64,000 nt of DNA from positions 62,001 through 126,000 of the forward strand of contig NZ_JAQTNN010000004.1 of assembly GCF_028713855.1 (NCBI RefSeq), read 5' to 3'. The position numbers were made by a program, and so were the translations under genes. Source of the stretch: Sulfuricurvum sp. Lineage in GTDB: Bacteria; Campylobacterota; Campylobacteria; Campylobacterales; Sulfurimonadaceae. Within the stretch, counting starts at the first letter, position 1. Each line of letters begins with the position of its first letter. The notes beneath the pieces were generated by a model. That model was not told where the DNA came from, did not search any database, and saw only the letters and a list, made by a program, of their open reading frames with translations. This document shows positions 28,350 through 38,711 of this stretch, piece after piece.

Positions 28350-29191
28350 TAAGGGAGAAGCAGTTTGAGCATATCACTCAAGGTTTCTTTGAGTTCACTG
28401 CGGGCAACGATCATGTCGATCGACCCTTTCTCAAGGAGAAATTCAGCACGTTGGAATCCTTCCGGCAAATCGCTTCCGATGGTTTGTTTAATAACCCGCT
28501 GACCTGCAAATCCGACCAACGCACCCGGTTCGGCAATGATAATGTCACCCAACGTTGCGAAAGAGGCGCTTACCCCTCCCATTGTTGGGTCGGTAAGGAG
28601 TGAAATATACGGTAGTTTCGCATCGGCTAATTTTGCCAATGCCGCTGAAGTTTTTGACATTTGCATGAGAGAAAAGGTACTCTCCTGCATACGCGCACCG
28701 CCGCTGGCACTGACAATGATCAAGCCCATACGTTTCTCTAGTGCACGGTTCACCGCACGAACAATTTTCTCCCCTTCAACCGAACCGAGTGATCCGCCCA
28801 TAAAGTTGAAATCAAAGACAACGAGTTGTGCCGGGACCGAATGGATCGTACACTCACCGCTCACTACGGAAGAATACGTTCCATTTTTAGCATACCCCTC
28901 TTCAACACGTGCCGCATAGCTTTTTTTATCGACGAAGTTAATCGGGTCAACCGGACGAAGATTGGCATCAAATTCGACAAAACTACCCTCGTCCGCAATG
29001 AGGGCTAAACGCTCTTTAACACCGATACGAAGATGAAACCCGCATTTAGGACATACATGATTTTGTTTTTCAATCTCTTTATAGTACATTAACGACTGAC
29101 AAGAGGGGCATTTTACCCAGTGAGAAGGGGCTTCACTTTTGGTGGGTTGTTTTTTCTTTTCGGAGTCCCCGAACAGGTTAAATAGACTCAA
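28349..29191 (-). CDS. accD: acetyl-CoA carboxylase carboxyltransferase subunit beta
   Basis: 280 residues. An N-terminal C4 zinc ribbon (CPSCQSLMYY and CPKCGFHLRIG, about 24-50) precedes the crotonase-fold carboxyltransferase domain with SASGGARMQES and LTDPTMGGVSASFA forming the acyl-CoA and carboxybiotin sites. With AccA it transfers carboxyl from biotin to acetyl-CoA in fatty acid synthesis. It overlaps the preceding phosphatase gene by four bases. Confidence 0.96.
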   Translation of the reverse strand: MSLFNLFGDSEKKKQPTKSEAPSHWVKCPSCQSLMYYKEIEKQNHVCPKCGFHLRIGVKERLALIADEGSFVEFDANLRPVDPINFVDKKSYAARVEEGYAKNGTYSSVVSGECTIHSVPAQLVVFDFNFMGGSLGSVEGEKIVRAVNRALEKRMGLIIVSASGGARMQESTFSLMQMSKTSAALAKLADAKLPYISLLTDPTMGGVSASFATLGDIIIAEPGALVGFAGQRVIKQTIGSDLPEGFQRAEFLLEKGSIDMIVARSELKETLSDMLKLLLP

Positions 29192-29919
29192 AAATACTCC
29201 TTTTCTACAATCAAACGTATCTGCTCAAAAAGCTCTTTATCCGCACTAATGAGAATATATCTATCATCTTGAAACACGTGCAAGTGTTGACTTAGATAGA
29301 GTCCGGCTTGGATATCGTATGGCCGCATTGTACCCAAAAATAGCACATATTTTACATAAGGGGCATACGCCAGAGAAAGAGCAAGTCCCCCTGGAGAGCG
29401 AAATTTCAGCTTTTTAGCTATCAATTTTTGGATTAATTTAGGGTGCTCGGGAGCTTTTTCAAATAGACCGATTTTAGCCCATTTATTAAGAACAATCTCT
29501 TTTTTTTGCAAGGGATTTTGAAGAGCGGTTAGAAAATATTCATCTAAAGTACGAACGAACAAATCGCCGTTCGCGAGATTGCAGACGATGGCTTCCGTCG
29601 TTTTCCCTGCACAAACACGGGCGATAGAAACACCGTAATAGGGAAATCCGGAGACGAAATTATCACTCCCGTCGATAGGGTCAATGATAATGTTAATCGA
29701 AGATTCAGGACTCATCCAGCCGCTCTCTTCGGAAAATACCGATCCAAACGGTGAAAGGTGCCGGTAGCAGATCGCTTCGGCCTCCATATCGATACCGTTG
29801 CTGATATCTCCGCCATAACCTTGTTCATGGAGAGCAAACAAAGTATGATGCCCTTCCTTTACAAGAGCGGATATCTCTTGACACGCTAAAATAGAAGCGT
29901 GGATAAAACGCTCCATCAA
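29188..29919 (-). CDS. inositol monophosphatase-family phosphatase
   Basis: 243 residues. The metal-binding signature IIDPIDGSDNFVSGFP and upstream SEESG are intact; the second metal motif reads RPYDIQAGLYL where the family usually has WDxAAG. The family removes phosphate from inositol phosphates, fructose-1,6-bisphosphate or PAP, so the substrate cannot be fixed. Overlaps gltD upstream and accD downstream by four bases each, so it is firmly in the operon. Confidence 0.85.
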   Translation of the reverse strand: MMERFIHASILACQEISALVKEGHHTLFALHEQGYGGDISNGIDMEAEAICYRHLSPFGSVFSEESGWMSPESSINIIIDPIDGSDNFVSGFPYYGVSIARVCAGKTTEAIVCNLANGDLFVRTLDEYFLTALQNPLQKKEIVLNKWAKIGLFEKAPEHPKLIQKLIAKKLKFRSPGGLALSLAYAPYVKYVLFLGTMRPYDIQAGLYLSQHLHVFQDDRYILISADKELFEQIRLIVEKEYF

Positions 29920-31298
29920 ACCAACAATGATTTAACGATTGAACGAGCAGCTTCACGCCCGTCATAGGCTGCGGTAACGACCAAATCAGCACCGCGATAA
30001 CAGTCCCCACCGGCATAAATGCCTGATGTAGTCGTTTCATGCTTCTCATTGACGATAATGCCGCCCCATGAGTTCACTTCGATTCCGTTTTCAGCTAAGA
30101 ACGGTGGTACTACCGGATCAAATCCGAGCGCCATAATAATGACATCGGCGTTGACATTAAAGTCGCCCCCTTTGACCTCTTCCATTTTTTGACGACCCGA
30201 CTCATCTTTGGAACCAAGAACGGTTTTAGCCATATGGATACCTACTGCCTTGCCGTTTTCACCTAAAATGACCTCTTTGGGAGAAGCGTGGAAAACAAAT
30301 TCTACCCCCTCTTCAATCGCATTTTTATACTCTTTGACTGAACCGGGCATATTATGCGCATCACGGCGATATAGGCAGGTCACGTTTTTAGCACCTTCGC
30401 GTTTTGAGGTACGGACACAGTCCATAGCAGTATCACCACCCCCGATGACAACAACATCAAGGTCTTTGAAATCAAATTTTTTATCGTAAGTAGAACCGAA
30501 ATTCTTACGCTGAATTGCACTCAAATAGTCCATTGCAGGATAAACATTGGAAGCATTTTCTCCTGCTATTTTGGCTGTTTTGCTTTTCGTAGCACCGATA
30601 CCGATAAATACGGCATCATGGTTGTCGGCAATGGCATCAAATTCGATATCTTTACCCACTTCACAGTTCACCACAAGTTCTAATCCCGCTTCCAGAAGCA
30701 AGTTAACACGGCGCTCAACAATTTTTTTGTCGAGTTTAAAATTTGGAATACCATACGTGAGTAATCCGCCCGCACGGTCACTTCTCTCGTACATCGTTAC
30801 CGCAATGCCGGAACGAAGCAAATAGGTAGCGCACGAAAGACCTGCAGGCCCTGAACCGATAATCGCTACCTTTTTATCCGTTGTGATCCCTGGAAAGTAT
30901 GGTTTTAACCCTTGACGGAATCCTTCTTCGTTAATAAAAGTCTCAATCCCGCCAATGGTGATAGCACCATGTCCGTCATTTAATGTGCAATCGCCTTCAC
31001 AAAGACGATCATGCGGACACACACGTCCCATGACTTCAGGAAACGGTGAAGGTTCATTGGAGAGATTAAACGCAAATTTCAAATCTTTTTCCGCAACCGC
31101 TTTGAGCCATTGGGGGATATAGTTATGCAACGGACATTTGTTCAAACAAAATGGATCACCGCACTGGATACAACGATCACTTTGAGAAGAGGCATCGCTG
31201 GCACCCATCGGCTCGTAAATTTCACTAAAATCTTTTAAGCGTTGTAATACAAGGCGTTTCGTGGGGTCGATACGCTCAATCGTTAAAAATTCTCTCAT
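29916..31298 (-). CDS. gltD: glutamate synthase small subunit
   Basis: 460 residues. N-terminal cysteine-rich iron-sulfur region (CIQCGDPFCLNKCPLHN), an FAD-binding motif IIGSGPAGLSCATYLLRSG near 147 and an NADPH-binding motif VVIGGGDTAMDC near 285. It passes electrons from NADPH to the large subunit. It starts 4 bases after the gltB stop, with AAAGGGG inside the end of gltB as its ribosome binding site. Confidence 0.97.
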   Translation of the reverse strand: MREFLTIERIDPTKRLVLQRLKDFSEIYEPMGASDASSQSDRCIQCGDPFCLNKCPLHNYIPQWLKAVAEKDLKFAFNLSNEPSPFPEVMGRVCPHDRLCEGDCTLNDGHGAITIGGIETFINEEGFRQGLKPYFPGITTDKKVAIIGSGPAGLSCATYLLRSGIAVTMYERSDRAGGLLTYGIPNFKLDKKIVERRVNLLLEAGLELVVNCEVGKDIEFDAIADNHDAVFIGIGATKSKTAKIAGENASNVYPAMDYLSAIQRKNFGSTYDKKFDFKDLDVVVIGGGDTAMDCVRTSKREGAKNVTCLYRRDAHNMPGSVKEYKNAIEEGVEFVFHASPKEVILGENGKAVGIHMAKTVLGSKDESGRQKMEEVKGGDFNVNADVIIMALGFDPVVPPFLAENGIEVNSWGGIIVNEKHETTTSGIYAGGDCYRGADLVVTAAYDGREAARSIVKSLLV

Positions 31299-31302
31299 AA
31301 TA

Positions 31303-34300
31303 CTAGTCCCCTTTATCCGGATTAAGTGGCAATTTGGTTAAGTTTTTCGGGCGAACAAGCCAGAAATTTCGGATTTCGACACGGAAATTTTTAAGCAGGT
31401 TCTGCGCCATTTCACTTTCAGTTTCCGCAACGTACTCTTTAAGAAGACGTTTAAGGTAATGTCGTGCTTCATCACCGTCATCGGTATCGATACGCAACGC
31501 ATCGATCAACTCACGGTTTACATTTTCAACAAAACTGTGATCTTGGTCATAAACAAATGCAAAACCGCCCGTCATACCCGCACCGAAGTTGATTCCCGTT
31601 TTACCTAGGATGACAGCAACACCGCCGGTCATGTATTCACACGCATTGTCTCCTGTCCCCTCTACAATTGCAAGGGCACCCGAGTTACGAACAGCAAATC
31701 GTTCGCCGACCGAACCGGAAATAAAGAGTTTTCCCCCAGTCGCCCCGTAAAGACAGGTATTTCCACCTGCAGCAAATGTTTCACCTTGATTTTGAGAACG
31801 TATAACGATTTTACCGCCATGCATCCCTTTACCGATGTAATCGTTTGCAACACCCTCAAGACGGATAGACACACCGTTAATCAAGAATGCACCAAGTGCC
31901 TGTCCTGCAATCCCTTTGAGATTGATTTTAATCGTATTATCTTTAAGACCTGTGTCCCCGTAATATTGAGCAATTTCACCACTGATTCGAGCACCGAAAC
32001 TACGGTTCAAGTTACAGATATCACGAACGATTTTAATCGGACGTTCCGGATTTTTAATCGCATCCATCGCTTCAGCAAGAACTTCTTGCTCAAATTCATT
32101 CAAATCGAACGGTTCGTTGCTCGGTGATTGACAGGTATTAACACCCTCTTCACGATGCAATACGGAGCTGAAATCGAATTTTTTTGCGAATTCAGTATCG
32201 ATGACACGAAGCATATCACTGCGTCCAACCAGCTCTTCAATCGTTTTATACCCGAGTTTCGCCATAATTTTACGAACATCTTCAGCCAAATAAGTGAAGT
32301 AGTTGATTAACTCTTCAACCGTTCCGTTGAAAAATTCTCCGCGTAATTTTTCGTTTTGGGTCGCAATACCGACGGAGCATTTGTTAACGTGACAGATACG
32401 GAGCATTTTACATCCGATGATTGTGAGTGCTCCCGTTCCGAAGGCATAACTCTCTGCACCTAGCAATGCCGCTTTAACGATATCTTGACCCGTTTTGAGC
32501 CCACCGTCGGTTTGTACGTGAACAAGACCGCGAAGATTATTCACTTTCAGGGCATTATGAGCTTCCGAAAGACCGAGTTCCCATGGATTCCCCGCAAATT
32601 TTATCGATGTAAGCGGAGCCGCACCGGTACCGCCATCACCGCCGGAGATGATGATTTTATCGGCATATGCTTTGGCAACACCGGCCGCAATCGTACCGAC
32701 ACCTGCAGAAGAGACGAGTTTGACCGCTACTTTAGCGTTCGGATTAACCTGTTTCATATCGAAAATCAACTGCGCCAAATCTTCGATCGAATAGATATCA
32801 TGGTGCGGCGGAGGTGAAATCAATGTCACACCCGGCATCGTATAGCGAAGACGTGCGATGAGACCGCTGACTTTGTGACCCGGAAGCTGTCCGCCCTCAC
32901 CCGGTTTTGCCCCTTGGGCTACTTTGATCTGAATCTCTTCGGCAGAACGGAGATACGCCGGAGTGACCCCGAAGCGTCCCGATGCAACCTGTTTGATTTT
33001 AGAGTTTTTGAGGGTTCCGAAACGTGCGGCATCTTCACCCCCCTCACCCGAATTGCTTTGTGCGCCAATGGTGTTCATCGCCACCGCGATGCACTCATGT
33101 GCTTCAGGAGAGATAGACCCCAGAGACATTGCTGCCGAAGCAAAACGTTTAAAGATTTTTTCTTTAGGCTCTACTTCTGAAATATCGATAGGTGAACGAT
33201 CCGAGTTAAACTCAAAGAAATCGCGGATGAATTTTTGTCCACGGCCGTTGACCAATGCACTCAACTTATCAAAATCTTCCCGTTTACCGGTTTTCGAAAC
33301 ACGGTGAATCGCATGAATTACATCCGGATTGAAATCGTGGTGCTCTTGTCCGTTGTAAAATTTGTAGTAGCCGCCGATTTTTAGAGGGAAAATACGGTTG
33401 AATCCGCCGACCTCAAACGCATCTTTGTGATTACGTTCCAAACGTGCATCAATATCGTCATACGTAAGTCCAGGGATCATTACATGAGATTCACCGAAAC
33501 ATTCATGAACGATCTCTTTACTTAAACCGATAACATCGAAAAGTCCTGAATTACGGTATGACGCGATCGTCGCAATCCCCATCTTGGACATAATTTTGAG
33601 CAAGCCCGCATTAAGGGCATGATGAACCGCTTTGAAAGCTTCAGAACAGCTCACTTCAGTGACGCTTCGTTCAGCACGGGCAGCTACGGTAGCAAAAAGA
33701 AGCGTCGGATAGACCGCACTCGCCCCGTACGCGATCAATGTTGCAGCGCCGTGAGAGTCGATTACCTCTGATGTACACGCAACAATCGATGCAAGATGAC
33801 GAATACGTGCATCCAATAATGCACGGCTGATACGGCCAACCGCCATAGCCATCGGGATTGCTTTGTGCTCTTTGTCAAAGCCGCTGTCATCGAGGATAAC
33901 AATACGGACACCCTCTTCGCGCACTGCTTTGATAACCTGATCAACCAATGCTTCAAGTGCCGGTTTCAACGCACCTTTATAGGCTGTTGAAAACTCTTGG
34001 TTGGTATAGAATGATTGATGTCGAGGTGATTTTTTATCCCCGAATGATTTAAGCACTTCGAGCTTTTCGCGGATAATGATCGGTGAAATCGCTTTCAAAC
34101 GGTTCGCATGCGAAGGAATTTCATCCAAGATATTATGAGTTTCTCCGAATCCGGTATTCAAACTCATTACGACCTTTTCGCGGATCGGGTCAATCGGAGG
34201 ATTGGTAACTTGAGCAAAACGTTGTTTGAAATAATCACTAAAATTACGTTGTACCGTACTAAATGCCGCTAACGGGGTATCATCCCCCATCGATCCGACG

Positions 34301-35748
34301 GCTTCTTTCCCATCACGCATCATCGGTTCAATCACCTGTTCAACGACCTCTTGGGTGATGTTGAAATAGCGTTGACGCTCCACTAGATTGGTTTCATCAT
34401 ACTCACAGCGGGTAATATATTGTTCCTCTACATGTTCTTGGAGATAGATCATATGATCATTCAGCCATTTCATGTACGGATTTGATGATTTTAGATATTG
34501 GTTAATATCTTCATCTTTAAGCACTTTTCCGAATTTCAAATCCAGACCGATCATTTGACCTGACTGTAAACGACCGCGTTCTTTGATTTGATCTTCTGAG
34601 ATATCGATAACCCCATATTCACTGGCAATCAAAAGCGTGTCATCGTGAGTGATGATGTATTTGGACGGGCGAAGACCGTTACGGTCGAGTACACATCCGA
34701 TATAGCGTCCGTCGGTCAAAGAGAATGCCGCCGGACCGTCCCATGCTTCAAAAACGGTAGAGTGGTATTCATAAAACGCACGTAGCTGAGGATCCATATG
34801 CGGAGCATTTTGCCACGGAGCGGGGATAACGGCGCGCGCCGCCTTAAAGAAATCCATTCCGTTGATGATCAAAAACTCGAAAAAGTTATCGGCGCTCGCA
34901 CTGTCTGATCCGCCCGGTTGGAGGATCGGAAGCAAGCGTGCAATCTCTTCGTCGGTAAACACTTCACTTTTAATCGATTCGGATTTAACCGCAACGTTAA
35001 AGCGGTTCGCTTCGACAGAGTTAATCTCACCGTTATGGGCAACCGCACGGAACGGTTGAGCCAAACGCCATTTTGGAAGAGTATTGGTTGAGAAACGTTG
35101 GTGAAAGAGAGCAAAAGAGATTTTAAAGTTTTCGTTTTGCAAATCGGTATAAAACTCTTTGATATGCGTCGGCATAATCAAACCTTTATACGAAACAACA
35201 CTGGCCGACATAGAGGCGATGTAAAAATCCTGATCGTCTACAAGAGCATGTTCGATCTCTTTACGGCTAAGATACAGCAATGCATCAAAGCGTTGGCTTG
35301 CCATCAAAGAGTTTGGTGTAACAAAAATATGATGAATTGCCGGCAACGTTGCAAGGGCTTGTTCCCCAAGCGCATTGGTATCTACAGGAACAACACGATC
35401 CAAAACAACTTTGAGATCATTGTCATTACAAATTTTTTCAAAACGGGCCAAATTTGAAGTATCACGGGTAAAAACCACGGCTACCGCATACATTTCAGGG
35501 AGTTCAACCCCTGCTTCCAAAGCCGTTGAACGCATAAAATCATGCGGAAGAGATAAAAGCAATCCGCTTCCATCGCCCGTTTTACCATCAGCCGCAACCG
35601 CTCCGCGGTGCATCATTCGCTCTAACGCAGTAATCGCGTTTTCCAAATTTTCATGCGAAGGACGGTTTTTGATATTTGCAATCAATCCAAATCCGCAGTT
35701 ATCTTTAAATGATCGTAATAGGTCTTGGTATTCCACTCTAATCGTCAC
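31303..35748 (-). CDS. gltB: glutamate synthase large subunit
   Basis: 1481 residues. Class II glutamine amidotransferase domain with catalytic Cys in FKDNCGFG (exposed after removal of a short propeptide), the central and FMN domains (HKVSGLIARLRYTMPG; ISGGDGGTGAAPLTSIKF), the 3Fe-4S cysteines in CKMLRICHVNKCSVG, and a C-terminal beta-helix domain. It makes two glutamates from glutamine and 2-oxoglutarate. The start is GTG at 35748; a second GTG at 35736 fits the AGGTG ribosome binding site better (spacing about 9). It heads an 11-gene minus-strand run. Confidence 0.97.
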   Translation of the reverse strand: MTIRVEYQDLLRSFKDNCGFGLIANIKNRPSHENLENAITALERMMHRGAVAADGKTGDGSGLLLSLPHDFMRSTALEAGVELPEMYAVAVVFTRDTSNLARFEKICNDNDLKVVLDRVVPVDTNALGEQALATLPAIHHIFVTPNSLMASQRFDALLYLSRKEIEHALVDDQDFYIASMSASVVSYKGLIMPTHIKEFYTDLQNENFKISFALFHQRFSTNTLPKWRLAQPFRAVAHNGEINSVEANRFNVAVKSESIKSEVFTDEEIARLLPILQPGGSDSASADNFFEFLIINGMDFFKAARAVIPAPWQNAPHMDPQLRAFYEYHSTVFEAWDGPAAFSLTDGRYIGCVLDRNGLRPSKYIITHDDTLLIASEYGVIDISEDQIKERGRLQSGQMIGLDLKFGKVLKDEDINQYLKSSNPYMKWLNDHMIYLQEHVEEQYITRCEYDETNLVERQRYFNITQEVVEQVIEPMMRDGKEAVGSMGDDTPLAAFSTVQRNFSDYFKQRFAQVTNPPIDPIREKVVMSLNTGFGETHNILDEIPSHANRLKAISPIIIREKLEVLKSFGDKKSPRHQSFYTNQEFSTAYKGALKPALEALVDQVIKAVREEGVRIVILDDSGFDKEHKAIPMAMAVGRISRALLDARIRHLASIVACTSEVIDSHGAATLIAYGASAVYPTLLFATVAARAERSVTEVSCSEAFKAVHHALNAGLLKIMSKMGIATIASYRNSGLFDVIGLSKEIVHECFGESHVMIPGLTYDDIDARLERNHKDAFEVGGFNRIFPLKIGGYYKFYNGQEHHDFNPDVIHAIHRVSKTGKREDFDKLSALVNGRGQKFIRDFFEFNSDRSPIDISEVEPKEKIFKRFASAAMSLGSISPEAHECIAVAMNTIGAQSNSGEGGEDAARFGTLKNSKIKQVASGRFGVTPAYLRSAEEIQIKVAQGAKPGEGGQLPGHKVSGLIARLRYTMPGVTLISPPPHHDIYSIEDLAQLIFDMKQVNPNAKVAVKLVSSAGVGTIAAGVAKAYADKIIISGGDGGTGAAPLTSIKFAGNPWELGLSEAHNALKVNNLRGLVHVQTDGGLKTGQDIVKAALLGAESYAFGTGALTIIGCKMLRICHVNKCSVGIATQNEKLRGEFFNGTVEELINYFTYLAEDVRKIMAKLGYKTIEELVGRSDMLRVIDTEFAKKFDFSSVLHREEGVNTCQSPSNEPFDLNEFEQEVLAEAMDAIKNPERPIKIVRDICNLNRSFGARISGEIAQYYGDTGLKDNTIKINLKGIAGQALGAFLINGVSIRLEGVANDYIGKGMHGGKIVIRSQNQGETFAAGGNTCLYGATGGKLFISGSVGERFAVRNSGALAIVEGTGDNACEYMTGGVAVILGKTGINFGAGMTGGFAFVYDQDHSFVENVNRELIDALRIDTDDGDEARHYLKRLLKEYVAETESEMAQNLLKNFRVEIRNFWLVRPKNLTKLPLNPDKGD

Positions 35749-35920
35749 CTTTCACCAGAAAATTTCGGCAAATTGTTATTTTTTAATCTCTTTTTAAACA
35801 TAAGTAGTTTAAAGGGGAGATGAAATTTTCTTATTTTAACGATAACAAGGTTAAAAAAGGTTAAAATAATGGATAATTTTTGATCATTAAGAAAAAAATG
35901 TGTAGAGTAGAGCCAAAAGC

Positions 35921-36538
35921 ATGCAGGGATTCATTATCAAACTCACTCGAGTGCGCGAAGAAGATATGATTGTTACTATCATAGCCGAGGAAAACTTACA
36001 GACTCTTTATCGCTTCTACGGAGCACGCCACAGCCCTATCAATATGGGATTCAAAATCGACTTTGAAGCGGAACATTCCATGAAATCTTCCATCGGACGA
36101 TTACGAGACGTGATTCATCTGGGATTTCCATGGATGGGGCAATATGAACGGATTCGTTTGTGGCAGCAGTTTATTACACTTTTTCACCCGCATCTGAAAG
36201 ACTCTGAGGGGATCGGAGATTTTTATTTCTCACTTTTGAATGATGCCTCGTTACGATGGAGAGATCAAAATCCAAAACGCGTCGCCATTGAATCGTATGT
36301 TCGTTTATTGGACTATGAAGGACGTTTACATAAAGAGCTCAATTGCTTTTTTTGCGATCTTCCAATCGAAGATGATATTTCGTTGATACGGGCTTTTTTA
36401 CCGGCACATAAAAATTGTTCCCATACGCTCTCCATTAATTCGAAAGGACTTGAATGGCTTTATACACACGCTTCAACCCTTTTCTTGAACGATCAGGAAA
36501 TTGATCGCTTGTGGTACGTCGTCAACGAAGGATTCTAG
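35921..36538 (+). CDS. recO: RecO-like DNA repair protein (epsilon type)
   Basis: 205 residues. The N-terminal segment (MQGFIIKLTRVREEDMIVTII, through LYRFYGARH) matches the OB-fold start of RecO, followed by a helical domain with paired cysteines (CFFCDLPIE and NCSH). The protein is shorter and more divergent than enterobacterial RecO, as in other Campylobacterota. RecO anneals SSB-coated DNA and loads RecA together with RecR (4700-5269). Divergent from gltB across a 172-base AT-rich gap. Confidence 0.78.
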   Translation: MQGFIIKLTRVREEDMIVTIIAEENLQTLYRFYGARHSPINMGFKIDFEAEHSMKSSIGRLRDVIHLGFPWMGQYERIRLWQQFITLFHPHLKDSEGIGDFYFSLLNDASLRWRDQNPKRVAIESYVRLLDYEGRLHKELNCFFCDLPIEDDISLIRAFLPAHKNCSHTLSINSKGLEWLYTHASTLFLNDQEIDRLWYVVNEGF

Positions 36539-36552
36539 GCACACATTTTGCT

Positions 36553-36558
36553 TATAAT
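36553..36558 (+). promoter_or_regulatory. -10 promoter element before the 81-residue protein
   Basis: Perfect TATAAT 35 bases upstream of the ATG at 36594, just after the recO stop. No -35 is apparent. Confidence 0.5.
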
Positions 36559-36593
36559 TATGCAGTTGAAAATTACTACCGAATGAGACAATT

Positions 36594-36839
36594 ATGCGCA
36601 ACCATAAAATCCGCGAAGCCATATTGGCAAAATACACTCCAAAACCTAAATTATCTCCCTACACATATATCCGTACAAAAACAAAAGGGTCTACCCTCGA
36701 AGAATTTTACAATGAGGTTCATGCCAAACATACGCTGCATCAAGAGCAGTTGTACCCCAATAAAAATGCTCAGGAAATCGAATTGATTATGATGCAAAAC
36801 CGCCGTCTGATTGAAGCACAACGTAATCATAGAAAGTAA
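36594..36839 (+). CDS. small basic protein of unknown function
   Basis: 81 residues, hydrophilic, rich in Lys, His, Asn and Gln, with no membrane segment and no recognised motif. The C-terminal half is probably helical. It has its own TATAAT and is 9 bases before the HerA-like ATPase gene, so the two are probably co-transcribed. The ribosome binding site is weak (GAGA). Confidence 0.6.
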   Translation: MRNHKIREAILAKYTPKPKLSPYTYIRTKTKGSTLEEFYNEVHAKHTLHQEQLYPNKNAQEIELIMMQNRRLIEAQRNHRK

Positions 36840-36848
36840 AGGAACCCT

Positions 36849-38294
36849 ATGTCCACTCCGCAAGCCATTGCCAAATCCGCTGATCATTTTTTAACCCTCC
36901 TCCCCTCTATGGCAAATCGCCACGGTCTTATAACCGGAGCCACCGGAACCGGAAAAACCATTACCCTTCAAAAACTGATCGAATCTTTTTCATCGATCGG
37001 CGTTCCTTGTGTCGTCAGTGATATTAAAGGAGATCTGAGCGGTATCGGTTCAGTCGGCGGAAATAATGAAAAAGTAGCTCAACGCCTTGAGTTGATGGGG
37101 CTTGAAGCAGCTTATACAAATTGCCCCGTTACGTTTTGGGATGTTTGGGGTGAGAACGGGCATCCTGTACGTGCTACCGTCAGCGATATGGGACCGTTGC
37201 TCCTCTCTCGTCTTATGGGGTTGAATGAGACTCAAGGGGGTGTTCTAAATCTTGTATTCAAAGTAGCTGATGATGAGGGATTAGCACTGCTGGATTTGAA
37301 AGATCTCCGTGCAATGGTTCAAAATGTCGGTGAACGTGCCAAAGAACTGAGCTTAAGTTACGGAAATGTCTCTACGGCATCCATCGGTGCAATTCAACGT
37401 GCTCTCCTTTCCCTCGAATCTCAAGGTGCGGAAAAGCTTTTCGGTGAACCGATGCTCAATATCCACGATCTTATCCAAAGTGTCGACGGCAAAGGAGTTG
37501 TTAATCTCCTCGATGCCACCAAGCTGATGAATACCCCTAAGCTCTATGCCTCATTGTTACTCTGGATACTCTCAGAACTTTTTGAAACGCTTCCTGAAGC
37601 AGGTGACAGTAAAGCACCAAAACTCCTCTTCTTTTTCGATGAAGCCCATTTGCTGTTTAATGATGCCCCTGACGTTCTAATCGAAAAAATTGAACAAGTC
37701 GTTCGTCTCATCCGCTCAAAAGGGGTAGGAATTTATTTCATCACCCAGCACCCCAACGATATTCCCGAAAAAATTGCAGCGCAATTGGGTAATCGGATTT
37801 CCCATGCACTGCGTGCCTTTACTCCAAAAGACCAACAGGCTGTCCGTGCAGCGGCTGAGACGATGCGGGATAATGAAACATTGGATGAGAATACGGCATT
37901 GATGGAACTCGGTGTTGGAGAAGCGTTAGTATCCTTTCTTGATGAAAAAGGGACCCCAGGTATTACACAACGTGCCCTCATTATCCCTCCGTTATCGCAT
38001 ATCGGGCCGATCAGTGCGGAAGAGCGTACATTGCTTATGAGTACCTCGATTGTGGGAGATACGTACACTCAGACGATTGATTCTGAATCAGCGTATGAAG
38101 ATCTAACAAAGCGTCTAAAAGAACAAGCAACACAAGAGGAGCAAATCAAAGAAGAAGTTAAAGAAGAGCAAAATTCGGGACGTGGCCGTGAAAGTGCTGC
38201 CGAAGCATTGGCGAAATCAGCTGCCCGAGCCATCGGTTCTCAACTTGGACGTGCAATTATTCGCGGAATATTAGGGAGTATCTTTAAAAAATAG
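36849..38294 (+). CDS. HerA-like/YjgR-type ATPase (DUF853)
   Basis: 481 residues. Walker A GATGTGKT near 31-38, Walker [10 protein letters not shown] near 258, then [21 protein letters not shown], and a charged Glu/Lys-rich tail. The arrangement matches the DUF853 family (E. coli YjgR), related to HerA/FtsK translocases. The function of bacterial members is not settled. An AAAGGAA ribosome binding site precedes the ATG. It is convergent with the Rrf2 gene. Confidence 0.88.
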   Translation: MSTPQAIAKSADHFLTLLPSMANRHGLITGATGTGKTITLQKLIESFSSIGVPCVVSDIKGDLSGIGSVGGNNEKVAQRLELMGLEAAYTNCPVTFWDVWGENGHPVRATVSDMGPLLLSRLMGLNETQGGVLNLVFKVADDEGLALLDLKDLRAMVQNVGERAKELSLSYGNVSTASIGAIQRALLSLESQGAEKLFGEPMLNIHDLIQSVDGKGVVNLLDATKLMNTPKLYASLLLWILSELFETLPEAGDSKAPKLLFFFDEAHLLFNDAPDVLIEKIEQVVRLIRSKGVGIYFITQHPNDIPEKIAAQLGNRISHALRAFTPKDQQAVRAAAETMRDNETLDENTALMELGVGEALVSFLDEKGTPGITQRALIIPPLSHIGPISAEERTLLMSTSIVGDTYTQTIDSESAYEDLTKRLKEQATQEEQIKEEVKEEQNSGRGRESAAEALAKSAARAIGSQLGRAIIRGILGSIFKK

Positions 38295-38310
38295 AGGCTT
38301 TTACCTCTAT
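38291..38310. terminator. small hairpin at convergent gene ends
   Basis: Arms ATAGAGG (38291-38297) and CCTCTAT (38304-38310) overlap the stop codons of the DUF853 and Rrf2 genes. No clear T tract follows on either strand, so termination is a guess. Confidence 0.35.
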
Positions 38311-38711
38311 ATCTCATAATAATGGGGCTGATACGATTGATCGAGTTCGGAAAGTTTCATCCCGAAAAGTGCTCTCATCTTATCTTCTATATCTCTCCAA
38401 AAATACTCCAGAATCAAACTTGAACCGACATTCCCCTCTACCTTATAAAATGGCCCTTCCAGCGCTTCGACAATCTCAATCACTTCGATTTCATGACTCG
38501 CTCGGGAGAGTTTATATCCCCCTGATGCTCCTCGGATGCTGCTTACCAGGTTGTTACGACGTAAAATTGAGAGGAGTTGTTCGAGATAGCCGTGTGATAT
38601 CTGTGTCATTGCTGCAATCTCGCGTACCTGCATCGCTCTACCGTGCGGAGCATGAGAGAGTACGTGCATTGCAGCAAGACCGTAAATTGCTTTGGACGAA
38701 AGTGCCGCCAT
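38307..38711 (-). CDS. Rrf2-family transcriptional regulator without iron-sulfur cysteines
   Basis: 134 residues with an N-terminal winged helix (AIYGLAAMHVLSHAP; VREIAAMTQISHGYLEQLLSILRRNNLVSSIRGASGGYKLSR) typical of Rrf2 proteins. The protein has no cysteine at all, so it cannot bind an Fe-S cluster as IscR and NsrR do; in this it resembles CymR, a cysteine-metabolism repressor. Its start overlaps the stop of the DUF4395 gene by one base, so it may control its own operon. Confidence 0.85.
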   Translation of the reverse strand: MAALSSKAIYGLAAMHVLSHAPHGRAMQVREIAAMTQISHGYLEQLLSILRRNNLVSSIRGASGGYKLSRASHEIEVIEIVEALEGPFYKVEGNVGSSLILEYFWRDIEDKMRALFGMKLSELDQSYQPHYYEI

